A DNA stretch of 64,000 bases from Stenocarpella maydis (GCA_002270565.1 NQMI01000088.1:12782-76781), one strand, 5' to 3'. Shown: positions 23,190 through 36,019, counted from the first letter of the stretch. A program made the numbers and translations. The notes: generated from the letters alone by a model not told the origin.

Positions 23190-24771
23190 TCAGATACCAG
23201 CGTCGACACGCCATCCCTCAACAGGCAGAGGGAAGGTCTGACACCAGGCGGTGATCTCCTTCTTCAGGCTGTTGATCTTCTCGATCTCGCCACCGGCGAC
23301 CTTGGCCCTGAAGTCCTTGAGCTTGTTGGCCTCCTTGGGCAGGCCAGCCTGGACCTCCTTGCAGATCTTGATGGCCTCGTCGATGTAGGAGGCGACACGC
23401 TCGAAGTCAGCAACACCAAAACCACGCGAGGTCATGGCAGGGGTTCCGATACGGATACCACAAGGGGTCAGGGCGGACTTGTCGCCGGGGATGGAGTTCT
23501 TGTTGCAGGCGATGTTGATCTGCTCCAGGACGGCCTCGACACGGGCACCATCCAGGCTGACGGGCCTCAGATCGACGAGGACCATGTGGGAGTCGGTCCC
23601 GTCAGAGACTAGCTTGTGGCCGAGGGCCTTGAACTTGTTCTCCAGAGCCTTGGCGTTGTCGACGACCTGCTTCTGGTAGGTCTTGAATTCAGGCGTGTTG
23701 GCCTGCTTCAGGGCGACGGCCAGAGCGGTGATGGTATGGTTGTGGGGACCACCCTGGTGGCCAGGGAAGACGGAAAAGTTGATGGGGTCCTCCAGGTTGT
23801 ACAGCTCCTCCTTGCCGGTCTTAGGGTTGACGGATCGCACGCCCTTGCGGAAGAAGATCATGGCACCGCGAGGGCCACGGAGGGACTTGTGGGTGGTGGT
23901 TGTGACTACATCGGCGTGGTCAAAGGGAGTGGGGATGACGCCAGAGGAGACCAGACCCGAGATGTGGGCAATATCGACTACAAGGTAGGCGCCGACAGAG
24001 TCGGCAATCTTGCGCATGCGGGCGTAGTCGATCAGACGGCAGTATGCAGAGGTACCGGCAACGAGGATCTTGGGACGGTACAGCTGGGCGTTCTTCTCGA
24101 GCTGGTCATAGTCAATGATGCCGGTCTCGATGTCGACTCGGTAGGGCATGGTCTCGAAGTAGGTAGACACAGCAGAGATCCTGAAGGGCCGTTGTCAGTC
24201 GAGCCGTCGCTGTCCATATGCCCGTGGCGGATATTACTTACTTCTTGGCGGGAGTCTGGTAACCGTGGCTCAAGTGGCCACCGTGGGGTAGGTCCAGACC
24301 CATCAGACGACCGTGGGGAGGCATGAGAGCCTGGTAGACCTGCAGGTTGGCAGGGCTTCCACTGAGACACTGGACGTTGACGCCCCACTTGGAAGGGTCG
24401 AGGCTGAAGGCCTCGAGGGCACGCTTCTGGCAGAGAAGCTCGATCTCGTCAATGTGCTGGTTGCCACCGTAGTACCGGGCGCCGGGGAGACCCTCGGAGT
24501 ACTTGTTGGACATGGGCGACCCAAGAGCATCGAAGACGGCGCGAGAGGTGACATTCTCGGAGGCGATGAGGATGATAGACTCCCTCTGCCTCTGGATCTC
24601 ATGGCTCATGATCTGGGCGACCTCAGGGTCCGAGTCGATGAGGGACTTCTCGAGCAACTACATTGTCGGTTAGCAAAACCGAGCCCAGGGAGTCAAACTC
24701 CAATCTCGGCGGGGTATACTTGCGTCCTTGTGGCCCTGGGAGAGGGCGTATGTCGCGCCGTTGGCAGCCAT
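23190..24771 (-). CDS. shm2: Serine hydroxymethyltransferase, cytosolic, 484 aa
   Basis: Three exons join in phase: 24771..24724, 24657..24242 and 24180..23190. The enzyme is PLP-dependent and converts serine plus tetrahydrofolate to glycine plus 5,10-methylene-THF, feeding one-carbon metabolism. Family signatures include [48 protein letters not shown] and [12 protein letters not shown]. Lys253 in [13 protein letters not shown] is the PLP Schiff-base lysine. There is no presequence ([16 protein letters not shown]), so it is the cytosolic form. The first intron only keeps frame if it uses a GC donor (GCAAGT), with a GCTAAC branch site and a TGTAG acceptor. The alternative GT donor one triplet downstream shifts frame and breaks the conserved LSQxHKxxLEKSL run. 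Confidence 0.95.
24658..24723 (-). other. GC-AG intron in the serine hydroxymethyltransferase gene
   Basis: The 66-nt intron starts GCAAGT and ends TGTAG, with GCTAAC about 14 nt before the acceptor. Phase-0 joining gives HKD-LLEKSL, matching the family; the nearby GT gives the wrong phase and would bring in a frameshift. Confidence 0.8.
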
Positions 24772-25637
24772 TGTGCAATAATTCTTCTGTCACTGCGGTC
24801 GGCAGGGGTCGGCTAGGTCGGAAATGGGTGAGGGAAGGAGAGGTAATTGGAAAGGAAAGACCAGGAGGGAGTCGGGAGTCAGCGCAAATATGGCCGTAGG
24901 GAGGAAAAATTCCAAGTCGGGTCAAGCAAGGGACGCGGTAGCGGGGTTCTATAGAGCTCGGTTCCCGGAATTCGGCAGGGGTCGCCCCTCCAACCCCCGG
25001 GCTGACAGGGCGTCTTCTGGTGGGCATGACGGCAGGACCTGCGATATCGCTCCCACGGCCACCCAGCGGCATTCCAACGGCCTTCGGGATCCCACGGCCT
25101 TCGGGATGATGACGATCTGATGATCTGATGATAAGACAAAGCTTGGCAGGCGGCGCTGGTGGTAGTGGAATACTAGATACTTGCAGCTCTCGGACTGACT
25201 ATAGGGCCAGCCCTCTGCCAAGGGACGGTGGGGCATCATCTGATTCCCTGAAGAGCATTCTCGGTGCATATAAGTCGCCTCTTACGGATAGTCGCCTACT
25301 ATGTACCGCCAAAGAGAAACAGGCCATGGCCACCCTAAGGCGCCTGGCGCATCTTGGTATACCAGGTGTATTTCGAAGCCATCGTGTCCTATTCCACTAA
25401 TGATTGTCTTAACTACCTTACAATCTGTTGCACCACTCGAGACGGTTCAAAGGAAAAGCCCCATGGCATGGGGAATAGTGATAGCACCTTGATGCAAGGC
25501 AAAATGCGCAAGCCAAACCGAGCGAACCCCCCCCTCCACCCCCCCCCAAACCTGCAAGCCCATACTATCACCCCGGGTCACGCCTGTTGATACAAGAGTT
25601 TAAAGATCGGACTCGACCACGGGCATGTTCGTGGTAT
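24772..25637. other. Intergenic region, 0.87 kb
   Basis: It lies upstream of the serine hydroxymethyltransferase gene and downstream of the aspartic protease gene. A direct repeat of CACGGCCTTCGGGAT occurs near 25,060-25,106. C-runs lie near 25,528-25,550. No gene is supported. Confidence 0.5.
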
Positions 25638-27159
<1,522 letters not shown>

Positions 27160-28601
27160 GATGGGCAGCTTGTGAGATGAAGAACTGGAGGGAGTGATGA
27201 TGGATGTTGGTAATGGGAAAGGGACAAAATAGATGTTGTTGATGATGGGAAAAGAAGACGAGACAGAGAATGTGGTTGATGGTCCGGAGGAGTGTAGGTC
27301 AGCAGGACTGAGGTGTGTGAGAGTGAAGTGGATGCGGATGGATGATGGGTGGGCGGGCCTATTGGCTGCTGATGCGCTGCGACAACTGTCTTTGGCCTAC
27401 GTCAGTCATTTACGGAGTAGCTCAGTGACCCTTGGAACTGGTCCCGGGAGCACTGGGGGTGGATGGGCAGCGTCTTGTGACACAGCTGCACAGTGATGAG
27501 CCAAGCTATGCTGATATTAGTGTATCTTGGGTACCTGCCTAGGTACGTACATAGTGTAGTACACTAGGATACCCGGCCAGCCTACATAGGTACCTGGTAA
27601 TAAGCCAAGGCAGGCCCGGATGACGAGGCAACCAGCGCCAAACCCGGGGTGGCAGGCAGGGCAGCAAACGGTGTCAGACGGGATGGGAGCTTGTGCCGCG
27701 GACCGCCTCCTCGTGAGTGGCTGGCTCGCTGACGGTGTGGATTAGCTAATAACACTGAAAAGCACATCGTCTGACACGGTTCGAGCTTCAGAGCAGAAAC
27801 GACAAGACCCTACCCCGTTCGGGAGCATCCTGTCCGTTTCGAGCTGCCGTACTATACTACGTAGTATACTACAAGTACCAACAGGGTACAAGTCTAGATG
27901 GACATGAGCGACAGCTCCACAAATAACACATACTGGCTGACTGGCCGGTGATGTCTCGTCCAGGCTCGTCGATCCCTGGGGCTGCCAACGCAGCACCAAA
28001 GGAGTCCAGGACTCTCCTGAGCCATACATGTGCAATGGGGAAGGGGCAGGGCATCTCATTCTGCATGTCAAGATCCCGGGCACGGACGACCCGGCTTCAC
28101 ACTTCCAGAATGATCTTGTGAAGCGATGGTGGTGTTGATTATACTGGTTGGTCTACTAATGCATGGTCTGTACCTCGGCATTCTACGGAGTATGCACTAC
28201 CTAGTCCATGTGGGTCATTTTGGTGTGCGTGATAGAGTTCAATATTATGTTGATTCCTCAGGTCGATATGCAGAGAGTACTGACAAGGCTGGACTTGCAT
28301 GCCCGGTCGGTAAACCATTTACTTGTGACTCTGTCGGTTGTGTTACTGGAAACGGTTGTTGTATGGGCCAATACTGGTGTAAATACTAGGAACGGAGTAG
28401 TGTATGTTGTACGCGCACAGCCAGGCGGGCCGCCCCAGTATCAATCAATACCCCTGTCCTTGCAGCAAGCGGTCGGGTCGCCCACCGTCGCGTCTTCCAA
28501 ACCGCGTCTGGCCCCAGAAGCACTTTACACGCCGAAAAGTGGCATGGTCAAGACACACCCACACACCCACACACCCACACACCACAACAGACACACATGA
28601 C
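27160..28601. other. Divergent intergenic region pep4/sld2, 1.4 kb
   Basis: It separates two divergently transcribed genes. It contains palindromic CCTAGGTA/GGTACC-type motifs near 27,529-27,600, a perfect 16-bp palindrome at 27,853-27,868, and a CACACC-rich tract at about 28,555-28,597 just before the sld2 start. No gene is supported. Confidence 0.5.
27853..27868. repeat. Perfect 16-bp palindrome TATACTACGTAGTATA
   Basis: TATACTACGTAGTATA reads the same on both strands. It lies in the pep4-sld2 intergenic region and could be a dimeric transcription-factor site or chance. Confidence 0.7.
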
Positions 28602-30323
28602 ATGGACGAAGCAGATCGCCAGCGCTACGAGACGCAGTCCAAGGAGTTGCGCGTCAAGCTCAAGGACTGGGAGCTGGAATTCGCAAGATCCCACGGCGGC
28701 ACCAAGCCCACCCGCGACGACATCAAGGCCAACCCAAAGATTGCCTCCTTTAGCAAGCGATACCACCGCCTCCGTGACGTCCTCTCCGGCAAGATCCCTG
28801 CTGCCAACTTGAACGAAGACAGCAGACAGGAGCGAAAGCGAAAGCCCCATGCCGTACCGTCCCACACACCCTCCTCCAAACGCTTCAGGCCCGCAGAGAC
28901 ACCCTCCGCGAGACAGAACACCCACGCCGGCCTGGCCACTCCCCACGGCGCCCCGGCCGGCGCACCCGCGGCTGTCACTCCTTCCCTGAGCCGCAAGTTA
29001 TTTAGTCCCGCCGTGCCCACCTCCATTGGACCGACACCGCAGCGAGATGGCCGTGTTCTGGGGCTGTTCGATCTGCTGCCGTTCAAGGACGCCGAGATCG
29101 ACTCGCCCACCAGGCCGAAACGCCCCGCAAAGGCCGCTGGTCAAGCTGCCACTTCCGTCCAAGAGACACCGCGCAGGGGCAGGACCATTGACACGGGCGT
29201 CGGGATCGCGATTGATCTGGACCGAACGCCATCCTCAAGAAGCAGACGTCCGCAGCAGCAGCAACCACAACAAACCCCAAGGAAGGGCGTCCTCTCCACG
29301 CCGTCGAGAAACACCAGCAACAGGGTCGCAAAGACGCCCGGCAGCTCGCGTTCGTCAGTCTCCAAGCTCCAGTTCCAGACCCCGGCCTTCCTTCGGCGCA
29401 TCCCCATGGCCAGGATCAACGAGATCAGCGACCTCGCCTCGCCAGAGCCCATCCGCCTCCCGCGCAAGCCCCTCGTCCGCGGCCTGAGCAGCATCGTGGC
29501 CGACCTCCGCAGGACGCAGGAGGAGCAGCTGGACGACGAGCTGGACGCCCTGCGGGAGATGGAGAACGAGACGGCACCGCCCGCCGGCCCGGCCAGGAAG
29601 CCCAGTGCAGCCGAGCCCGGTGTGGTCCAGCCCGGCGAGCGCGCCCAACCACCAGCAGCGCCCCCGAAGCCCACAGCAGGCCACGACAGCCACACGGAGA
29701 CCATCCTGGCCGAGGACAGCCAGAAGCAGAACCTCGGCCTGCTGGGCGGTTTCGACGACGAGGGGATGTACGACAGCGACTACGGCGAGGAGGAGGAAGG
29801 CCTAGGCCGCGGCGGCAGGCCGCTGAGGGTGTACAAGAAGAAGGGACAGAAGCGAACCACCAGGAGGTCCAACATGAAGCCAGTCATGACGAGGAGGCCC
29901 ACCTCCGGAGACCCATCTCGGGGGCTCAATCAGGAAGAGGACGCCGAGACCATCCCAGAGACGCAGCCCGGGGCGCCAGCGCCGGCACGTCCAGGCACAG
30001 ATGAAGATGGGGACTCACAATCGGGCTCCGATTTTGCCGGCTCCGACTACGACGACGAGGAGGACGAGCTGGCGCGCGGCGAGCCGGGCGTGGGAAAGAA
30101 GGCGACCGCCGGCGGCAGCAAGAAGAAGGAGGCGGCCCGTACCGCGAAGCAAAAGAAGAAAGGCGATGATGGTGGCGAGGGCGCCAAGCCCGAGGGCACG
30201 GTCAGGAAGACGGCGCGCAAGGTCAACGAGCTCGCCCACGCCAACTTCAAGCGCCTCAAGCTGCGCAACTCCGGGGCCAAGGGCGGCCAGGTCTTCAACA
30301 GCCGCTTCAGAAGGCGGCGGTGA
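28602..30323 (+). CDS. sld2: DNA replication initiation factor Sld2, 573 aa
   Basis: The N-terminus has the Sld2/DRC1 signature: KLKDWELEFARSHGG followed by KPTRDDIKANPKIASFSKRY. The middle is disordered and holds many SP/TP sites (for example HTPSSKR, AETPSAR, FSPAVP, QTPRKG, STPSR, KTPGSS, QTPAFL), as expected for a CDK substrate whose phosphorylation drives binding to Dpb11. The C-terminus is basic, ending AHANFKRLKLRNSGAKGG and a short Arg-rich tail, also typical of the family. Sld2 with Sld3 and Dpb11 assembles the CMG helicase at origins in S phase. Single exon; I chose the ATG giving MDEADRQRYETQ because the family starts there, although the frame is open further upstream. Confidence 0.88.
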   Translation: MDEADRQRYETQSKELRVKLKDWELEFARSHGGTKPTRDDIKANPKIASFSKRYHRLRDVLSGKIPAANLNEDSRQERKRKPHAVPSHTPSSKRFRPAETPSARQNTHAGLATPHGAPAGAPAAVTPSLSRKLFSPAVPTSIGPTPQRDGRVLGLFDLLPFKDAEIDSPTRPKRPAKAAGQAATSVQETPRRGRTIDTGVGIAIDLDRTPSSRSRRPQQQQPQQTPRKGVLSTPSRNTSNRVAKTPGSSRSSVSKLQFQTPAFLRRIPMARINEISDLASPEPIRLPRKPLVRGLSSIVADLRRTQEEQLDDELDALREMENETAPPAGPARKPSAAEPGVVQPGERAQPPAAPPKPTAGHDSHTETILAEDSQKQNLGLLGGFDDEGMYDSDYGEEEEGLGRGGRPLRVYKKKGQKRTTRRSNMKPVMTRRPTSGDPSRGLNQEEDAETIPETQPGAPAPARPGTDEDGDSQSGSDFAGSDYDDEEDELARGEPGVGKKATAGGSKKKEAARTAKQKKKGDDGGEGAKPEGTVRKTARKVNELAHANFKRLKLRNSGAKGGQVFNSRFRRRR

Positions 30324-31320
30324 GGCAACGCACTGTCGGGTGGCACCGTCGCTCAGGTTGCGCCGGCTGGCTATTGCAGGTAGAGACAGGGTGGTCACAG
30401 AGACATGTGTTTCTTTATAGCATTGCCAGGCCTTGTGCATCTGCTAACGAAAGCCCGATGCAAAAGAAAAACCTAGCATGATGTACTCACCTGGCCACCG
30501 AGAGCCTACCTGTACTCTACGCAGTGATGTACTCTCTGAGGAACCCTCAGCTCTGCCCCATGTGTTCTGAGCAGCCTCATTACTGTTGATAATTGTGTCA
30601 GTCGTCCCAGTCATCAGGCCGGACGACGATCCAGTTGAATGCCACGAGCCGCCCCGTCAAGTACCACAGATGCGACGACTGTTGACACAGGGAGCGTCGC
30701 GCTGAGCCCCTTCCTGCGCTCACCAACCAACGTGTGACACAGGCTCCATGCCCTCATGCCCCCGCTTTCGTGGAGTTTCACGCTCTTGGCTCATGCCGCA
30801 GATTTTTTGAAATTTGTGGCCATTCCTGGATTGCTACGTGACCCTCTCAGTCTGATGTTCCATGGATGTCAACATACTAGTAACACAGTTCGGATGAGCG
30901 GTTGGCCCCGAAGAACTGTCCAAATATTTCTCACTATGGTGTGGCAGGGCAGCTCCCATGCCAATCATGTCCCTCTCATCCCTATAGAGCGCTCCAATAG
31001 GTATATGTCACAGCAAGCTGATGGCATTTCATCAAGTAAAAATATTGCGCTAGAGCGAGAACACTCTTCACCAAGCAGGCACAAAAGTGAGAACATTGAC
31101 CATGTCACGGTAATAGGGCAGCGTCATGATGAGAATTGAAGCATATGTTTGAATTAGGGTGCAATGCTGAATTGGAAGGAATACTGTTCTACAGATACAG
31201 AATCCCCCTCAAGAGTTTCAAGGTCCTTGGTTGTGTCTTCGTGTTAACGGTTTCTGCCCCTCCATCTTGACACACGTCATCCGAGTCGACAGGCTCCAGA
31301 ATCGAAGAAGCCTACAGCGC
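30324..31320. other. Convergent intergenic region, 1.0 kb
   Basis: It lies between converging sld2 and the hydrolase-like gene. A 127-codon frame on the plus strand (30,756-31,139) has no recognisable features and is not called. Confidence 0.5.
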
Positions 31321-33043
31321 TCAGGCACGCTCTTGCTTGTCCCAGTCGTCGACATGGCCATAATCGCCGTGGTCGTAGTCAGGGTAGTGGTCAGGGTAGT
31401 GACCAGGGTAGTGATCGCAGTCATGGTCGCCGTAATAATCATCACCGTACCCATGCTTGTAGCCTCCGTTGTAGTAATCGTAGTCCTTGTGGCCATGATT
31501 GCCTCCGTACCCACCACCGTTGTGGTAGTTGTCCCAATTGCCATGTCCAGGGCGACCGTAGCCTGGAATATTGCCACCGTACGGGGGCCAGGTAAAGTTG
31601 GGCGGGAAAATGCCGGGTGGAGGAAACGGCCTCGAAGGCCTGTATGGACGCTTGTAACGGTCGATTGGGTGGTAGGGATGGTACGGAATATCGGGGTAGT
31701 CGTAGTCATCATGATAATGATCATGGTGGTCATGGTATCCGTCTTCGTAATGATCATCATAGCCATCATAATAGTGGTCATCGTGCTCGTACTTGTCGTC
31801 GTCGTAGTAAGGATCCTTGGAGTCATACCAAGGATCGTCGTCAACCCTGCGCTTCTGGAAGGAGAGACTCTTTGAAGTATAATGGACTCCACAGTTGCCT
31901 TGCAGACTGCAGAAGATCATGCCAATTATGTTGAGTGAGGACTCTTCGAGACGCTTCAAGGACTGAATCAACCTGGATTGGGTCACCGGCGAGAGATTGG
32001 GTGCAGAGTGTTTTGGGGTACCGTAGCCAGGTGAGGGCGGAACTGAAGTACGGGTCTGAGTCACAGCTGATGGGGAATCGGCAGCCGACTCTTGTGTGTT
32101 GAAGGGGGCCGGAAGTGCCAGAATACCTTCGAGAGCTCCGCCACACTCGACAGCGTGAGTATCGACCATCATCTGAGCGACTTGGCCGCCGGTACCATGT
32201 CCGAACACGCAAGCACCGGGCTGAATAGTGGTATTGTGGGCCCAGAATCGAAGCTTGCTGAGCGGTCGCTCCTCGACCACCAAATGACTGAGGACGAAAT
32301 AGAGGTCCCTGGCCTGAGTGCTGAGGGCTTCGTCAGTGTGGATCCAATCGCCAAACATGCCGGCAAGAACAGCCTTGTCAAGTTGGCTGTCCACTGCACC
32401 GGAAAGAAACGGATAATCGACGGCAACGACGACATTGCCCAGTGAAGCAAGCTCACTTGCCGCCTGGGTATAGGCCTGGCGTTGGCCACCAGCGGTGGGT
32501 GCAAAGATCATAATGGGGAATTGGCCTTCGCAGGATGCGGCATTCCCAATGGCCTGAGACATGAGATTGTGCAGAGCCCCGGGACCACTGGAGATGTTGC
32601 GAGAAAGCTTGGCCAGAACAGATGCCGGGAAGACAGGGGAGAAGTGCCGCTCGTCCAGCAAGAGTGGCTTCTCTTGATCGCCCAGGGGGAGGCAGGCCGG
32701 ATAGCTAGAACGCATCAGTATTAGGCTTCGACCAAAAGGAGGACAGGGTGCCCGGGGCCTATACTCACAAGACGGACGTCCTGATCTCACGGGGACGATG
32801 GCAATTGGCATCAGGCATGACTTCGTCGCCAACATCGCACAGGGGGAAGCCATGACGGCTGAAGTCGAAGAAAGAGATGTTGGCAACGCCGACGTCGTTC
32901 GGCCCAGTAAGAGAAGGAAGAATGTTGACACTCTGGTTGTTCAAGTCGGTGACGGTTGGGCCATTGTAGCCACCAGGCAGGCTGGAGATGGTGCTGAGGA
33001 TGCCAGCGAGCGTGGCCGTGGCCGCGCTGATGACGGGTGACAT
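31321..33043 (-). CDS. PAF-acetylhydrolase-like alpha/beta-hydrolase, nucleophile lost, with His/Asp/Tyr-rich tail, 552 aa
   Basis: Two exons, 33043..32769 and 32704..31321, join across a 64-nt intron (GTGAGT donor, TTCTAG acceptor). The first about 300 residues resemble fungal PAF-acetylhydrolase-like alpha/beta-hydrolases: RTSVFYPACLPLG, FPIMIFAPTAGGQRQAYTQ and NVVVAVDYPFLSG. The nucleophile elbow, normally GHSTGG, here reads GHGTGG, so the catalytic Ser is Gly262. Little of the second half of the fold remains before a low-complexity linker. From about residue 380 to 552 the protein is dominated by His, Asp, Tyr and Gly (for example HDHHDHYHDDYDY), with about 20 histidines and Pro/Gly spacers. 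The tail could bind divalent metals or phase-separate; both are inference. The N-terminus is only weakly hydrophobic, so secretion is uncertain. Probably not an active esterase. Confidence 0.72.
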
Positions 33044-34216
33044 GATGGCTCGTGGAAGAGCAGTCTTGACAAGGAGGAAGAGGTGAAGCAAGAAGAGAGG
33101 GAATGAAGAGCCGCGAAGCTAATCGAGACAGATATACAACCAAGAAGGGACTAAGTAATCCTGTTGATGGCCGCCTGGATGAGAGATGATGAAGCGAATG
33201 GCCGAGTTGTAATGGGTATGAAGAGAGGAGGAGGAGGAGGGAGCAACGCGTTTTGAAGGGCGAAGGATGGGAGAAAACACTGTTGATTCGGCTCCCATGT
33301 GCCTGCCTTCACTGCCCGTCCCTCTTCATCATCTCTTCTTGCCTTAGTTACCTAGGTAGGAATTCAATACACCAAGAAATGGAAGGTGCCATCCGCTGCT
33401 GGAAGAAACTCAATACTCGGCACACAGAAGCTGCTGGCTGAGCACGCATTGATGAAACCGTTAGGAAAGCCTTGGATGTGTCTGTAGAGTATTTTCTTCT
33501 TCCAAAAGCCATGTCTGCTTTGAGAGCTTCACCTGCTAGAAACTGTCCTTGCTCCAAGGGTCCTGAGTTCCTCGCCATGCTATACTTGCTGATTGCCAAA
33601 GGCACTGGTCCAAGCGTAGCCGTGACCAGACTGTCTGACCGAGTCCCGCAGCTTTCGATGGAGGGCAGCCATGACGCCTTCAGAGCCGAGAGTCTCTGAC
33701 CGAAGGTCCCACCACGGCCGCAGCCCGGTGGGGCACTCTCGTGCCTTCCAGGTGTCATATTGACATCCAACAAGGCTCGTGGGAGATTGCCGACTCCCCG
33801 TGCCACACCGCAAGGCAGGCAGTGGCGGCCGGGCACACATTGAGGAAGGGAAGTCGTTTCAGGCCTTGACTGGGGGGGTTGGGCAGCAGCCAAACGCACC
33901 TTGCCGGTCGACACCCTGGTGAAGTTGCTGATTCCTGAACCTGGGTGGTGCTCGGCAGGAGCGAGCATGGGAGCATTTGCTCCGTTCTGATTAGGAGCAC
34001 CCCCGTGGCAACTGCCCAGGTGGCTAAGAGGAGGCATGTCGAAGGTATCTGTACGCCTCCTGTCTCCTTGTCCACGCCAGAAACCATGGCCATTGGCTTG
34101 ACCACTTCTCTGGGGCAGAGGAGGTGATGGTAGTGATGCAGGCACATCGCATGTGAAGTCTCCCGGTGTCATGTTAAATATGTTGGGTGTTGGACGCGCC
34201 CAGGAAGCGAGAGCCC
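33044..34216. other. Intergenic region, 1.2 kb
   Basis: Between two minus-strand genes. A TTACCTAGGTAGG motif lies at 33,349-33,361. A 299-codon minus-strand frame (33,348-34,247) overlaps the end of the RING gene in another frame, lacks any family feature, and is not called. Confidence 0.45.
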
Positions 34217-35287
34217 TCAGCTCCCTTGCTGGCGGTACGGAGACCATCGGCCTCCTTGACGTGAGCTCGTTGACGGCCTGTACCTGTCATAGAGCCTCCT
34301 GTGAGGCCTCTGGTCGATGTGGTGGGCATGGACGGGGACGCTCCTTCCTCCAGGCGAGCGAGGCGCTGGACGGGGCTCAGCGTACTGTACGTGGCGATCC
34401 CACGCCTCGACGGAGTAGGGAGACCGCAGGAAGCTGCGCAGCTCGTGCAGGAACAGCTTGGTGTGGTCCCTCCCAAGGAAGTCCTTGAGCAGCTCCTCTG
34501 TGTGGTCGCTCTGGATGTCGACCGTCTTCAGTATGGCGATGATGTACTCGAGCAGGAACTCTGCATTATTCTGCCGCCTCCGCCTGGTGGCCTCGGGCAG
34601 TGCCGCTTCGCTGCTCTCTGCCCGGCCCGGGGAGCTGTCGTCGTTGAGAAACTCGAATACCTGCAGCTCCCTTCTGATCCACGCCCGCACCCGGCTCTGC
34701 GTATCGATCTGATCACTGAACCCCTGCGGCGTGACATCTCTGTATCCCGAACTGGCGTTGGACCCGACGTGGAGGGAGTAGAGCCTTTTCCGGTAGACAT
34801 TGCGCCTACGCTCCAGCGCATCTTGGACAGGATGCGAAAGGGGCGATGGCCGCCTTGGATTCCGGAACAGCCTGCGGTCCCGAGCACGGCGCAGAAAGGA
34901 AGTCAAGTTCAACAGGGCTGGATTCCCCTGGTCGGGCTGGGGCTGTGTGGGCTGGTCTGGCACTCGCTCAAGCCCGACATGGGGCACGCGGTATGTCTTC
35001 CACCTGGTAGCCTCGGCGTTGAAATCAAAATGGACCTCTGTGATTTGGGCCTTGCAAAGAGGACAGGTGGTCTTGAGGGACATCCAGCTGGCAAGGCACA
35101 TGAAGTCAAAGTTGCGGTGGCCACATGGCTGTGCCGTTGACGGCTCTGATATGTCGGACAGGCATATCACACAGCAACAGGAAGCGTCGGCGGCCTTGGA
35201 TGCATCTGCCTGGGAGGCGAGGCTGGTCAGTGTTGCTTGCAGGACTTTCTCTTGTACATCTTGCCGCCCCTCCCCCTCAACAGCCAT
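34217..35287 (-). CDS. Topors-like RING E3 ubiquitin ligase, 356 aa
   Basis: The N-terminal RING finger has Cys39, Cys42, Cys55, His57, Cys64, Cys75 and Cys78, with CVICLSDI, PCGHRNFDFMCLASW and CPLCKAQI. An Asp (Asp61) takes one cysteine position, a variant common in fungal RINGs with the FDFxC pattern. The C-terminal half has the Topors-type helical module: WIRRELQVFEFL, NAEFLLEYIIAILKTVDIQS, ELLKDFLGRDHTKLFLHEL and SFLRSPYSVEAWDRHVQY. The tail is Arg/Ser/Pro-rich, like the RS region of Topors. Topors proteins act as nuclear ubiquitin and SUMO ligases; the target here is unknown. Single exon, ATG at 35287. Confidence 0.82.
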   Translation of the reverse strand: MAVEGEGRQDVQEKVLQATLTSLASQADASKAADASCCCVICLSDISEPSTAQPCGHRNFDFMCLASWMSLKTTCPLCKAQITEVHFDFNAEATRWKTYRVPHVGLERVPDQPTQPQPDQGNPALLNLTSFLRRARDRRLFRNPRRPSPLSHPVQDALERRRNVYRKRLYSLHVGSNASSGYRDVTPQGFSDQIDTQSRVRAWIRRELQVFEFLNDDSSPGRAESSEAALPEATRRRRQNNAEFLLEYIIAILKTVDIQSDHTEELLKDFLGRDHTKLFLHELRSFLRSPYSVEAWDRHVQYAEPRPAPRSPGGRSVPVHAHHIDQRPHRRLYDRYRPSTSSRQGGRWSPYRQQGS

Positions 35288-36019
35288 ACTCGGTGAAGGT
35301 GTGCGGATGCCAGGCGGGTTTGTGGATATGAAATAGAGCAGGATAATTGACTAGGTGGTGAGATGGCAGCCTTGTGTGATTGATACTCGGGGACAACCAG
35401 GCTTGGGCGAGGGTGCTTCAGAACTGCATGCAGATGCAGGTGGCAAGCTAGCGCCCGACTGCCCATGCGCTAGCGTACCCAGGCAACCATAGGTACCTCA
35501 CACTAGAGCTGGTGGGCCTCGGCGTCGGTGGCTACGACACAAGGTGCTGTGACACTACACTACACCCGAACAGGGCCAATGATCCTCGAGAATCTCACAC
35601 ACCATTCAATAGAAATCATCCGAGTATTCCAAAAAAAAAAAAAAAAAAACCCTTATAAATGCCTACTACATAGTATGTACATAGTTGCAAGGAGCTGGAA
35701 GCCACAAGCACTATTGGGGCTTCCGAAATGCCGACGCTTGCCATTTGTGGACAGGCTGGAATATTCCGCATCCGTCCAAAAACCCCGGCCGAAGCTCGAC
35801 CGTACGATGGCGATTTGTCAGCTTACAACACCCGCCGAGAAGAAGCCCTTTGATATTTTGGGCTCGCCTCAAGTCAGTACTTGTTTTGGAGACCCGAGGC
35901 ATATAAAGCCTAGTGCCAAAATCAACCACGACAAACTGCCCATATCACCGTGACGACGTACAACGTATATGTACATGTTCAGAGCCTCCAAGAAGTTGTT
36001 GCAGGCACGGACAGCCAAC
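35288..36019. other. Divergent intergenic region, 0.73 kb
   Basis: Between the divergent RING gene and the DsbA-like gene. It contains an AGGTACCT palindrome near 35,491 and an A-run of about 19 at 35,631-35,649. No gene is supported. Confidence 0.5.

Noticed and set aside
30756..31139. 127-codon plus-strand frame downstream of sld2
   Set aside because: Probably chance in 3' flanking DNA; no family features and no orthologous motif.
31231..31892. Long frames on both strands of Met/Thr/Ile or Val/Ile repeats opposite the hydrolase tail
   Set aside because: They are shadows of the His/Asp/Tyr codons of the real gene in other frames; composition is wholly determined by the CAC/GAC/TAC codons.
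33348..34247. 299-codon minus-strand frame with an ATG
   Set aside because: It overlaps the end of the RING gene in another frame, has no domain, membrane segment or splice logic, and a length of this order can arise by chance in GC-rich DNA.
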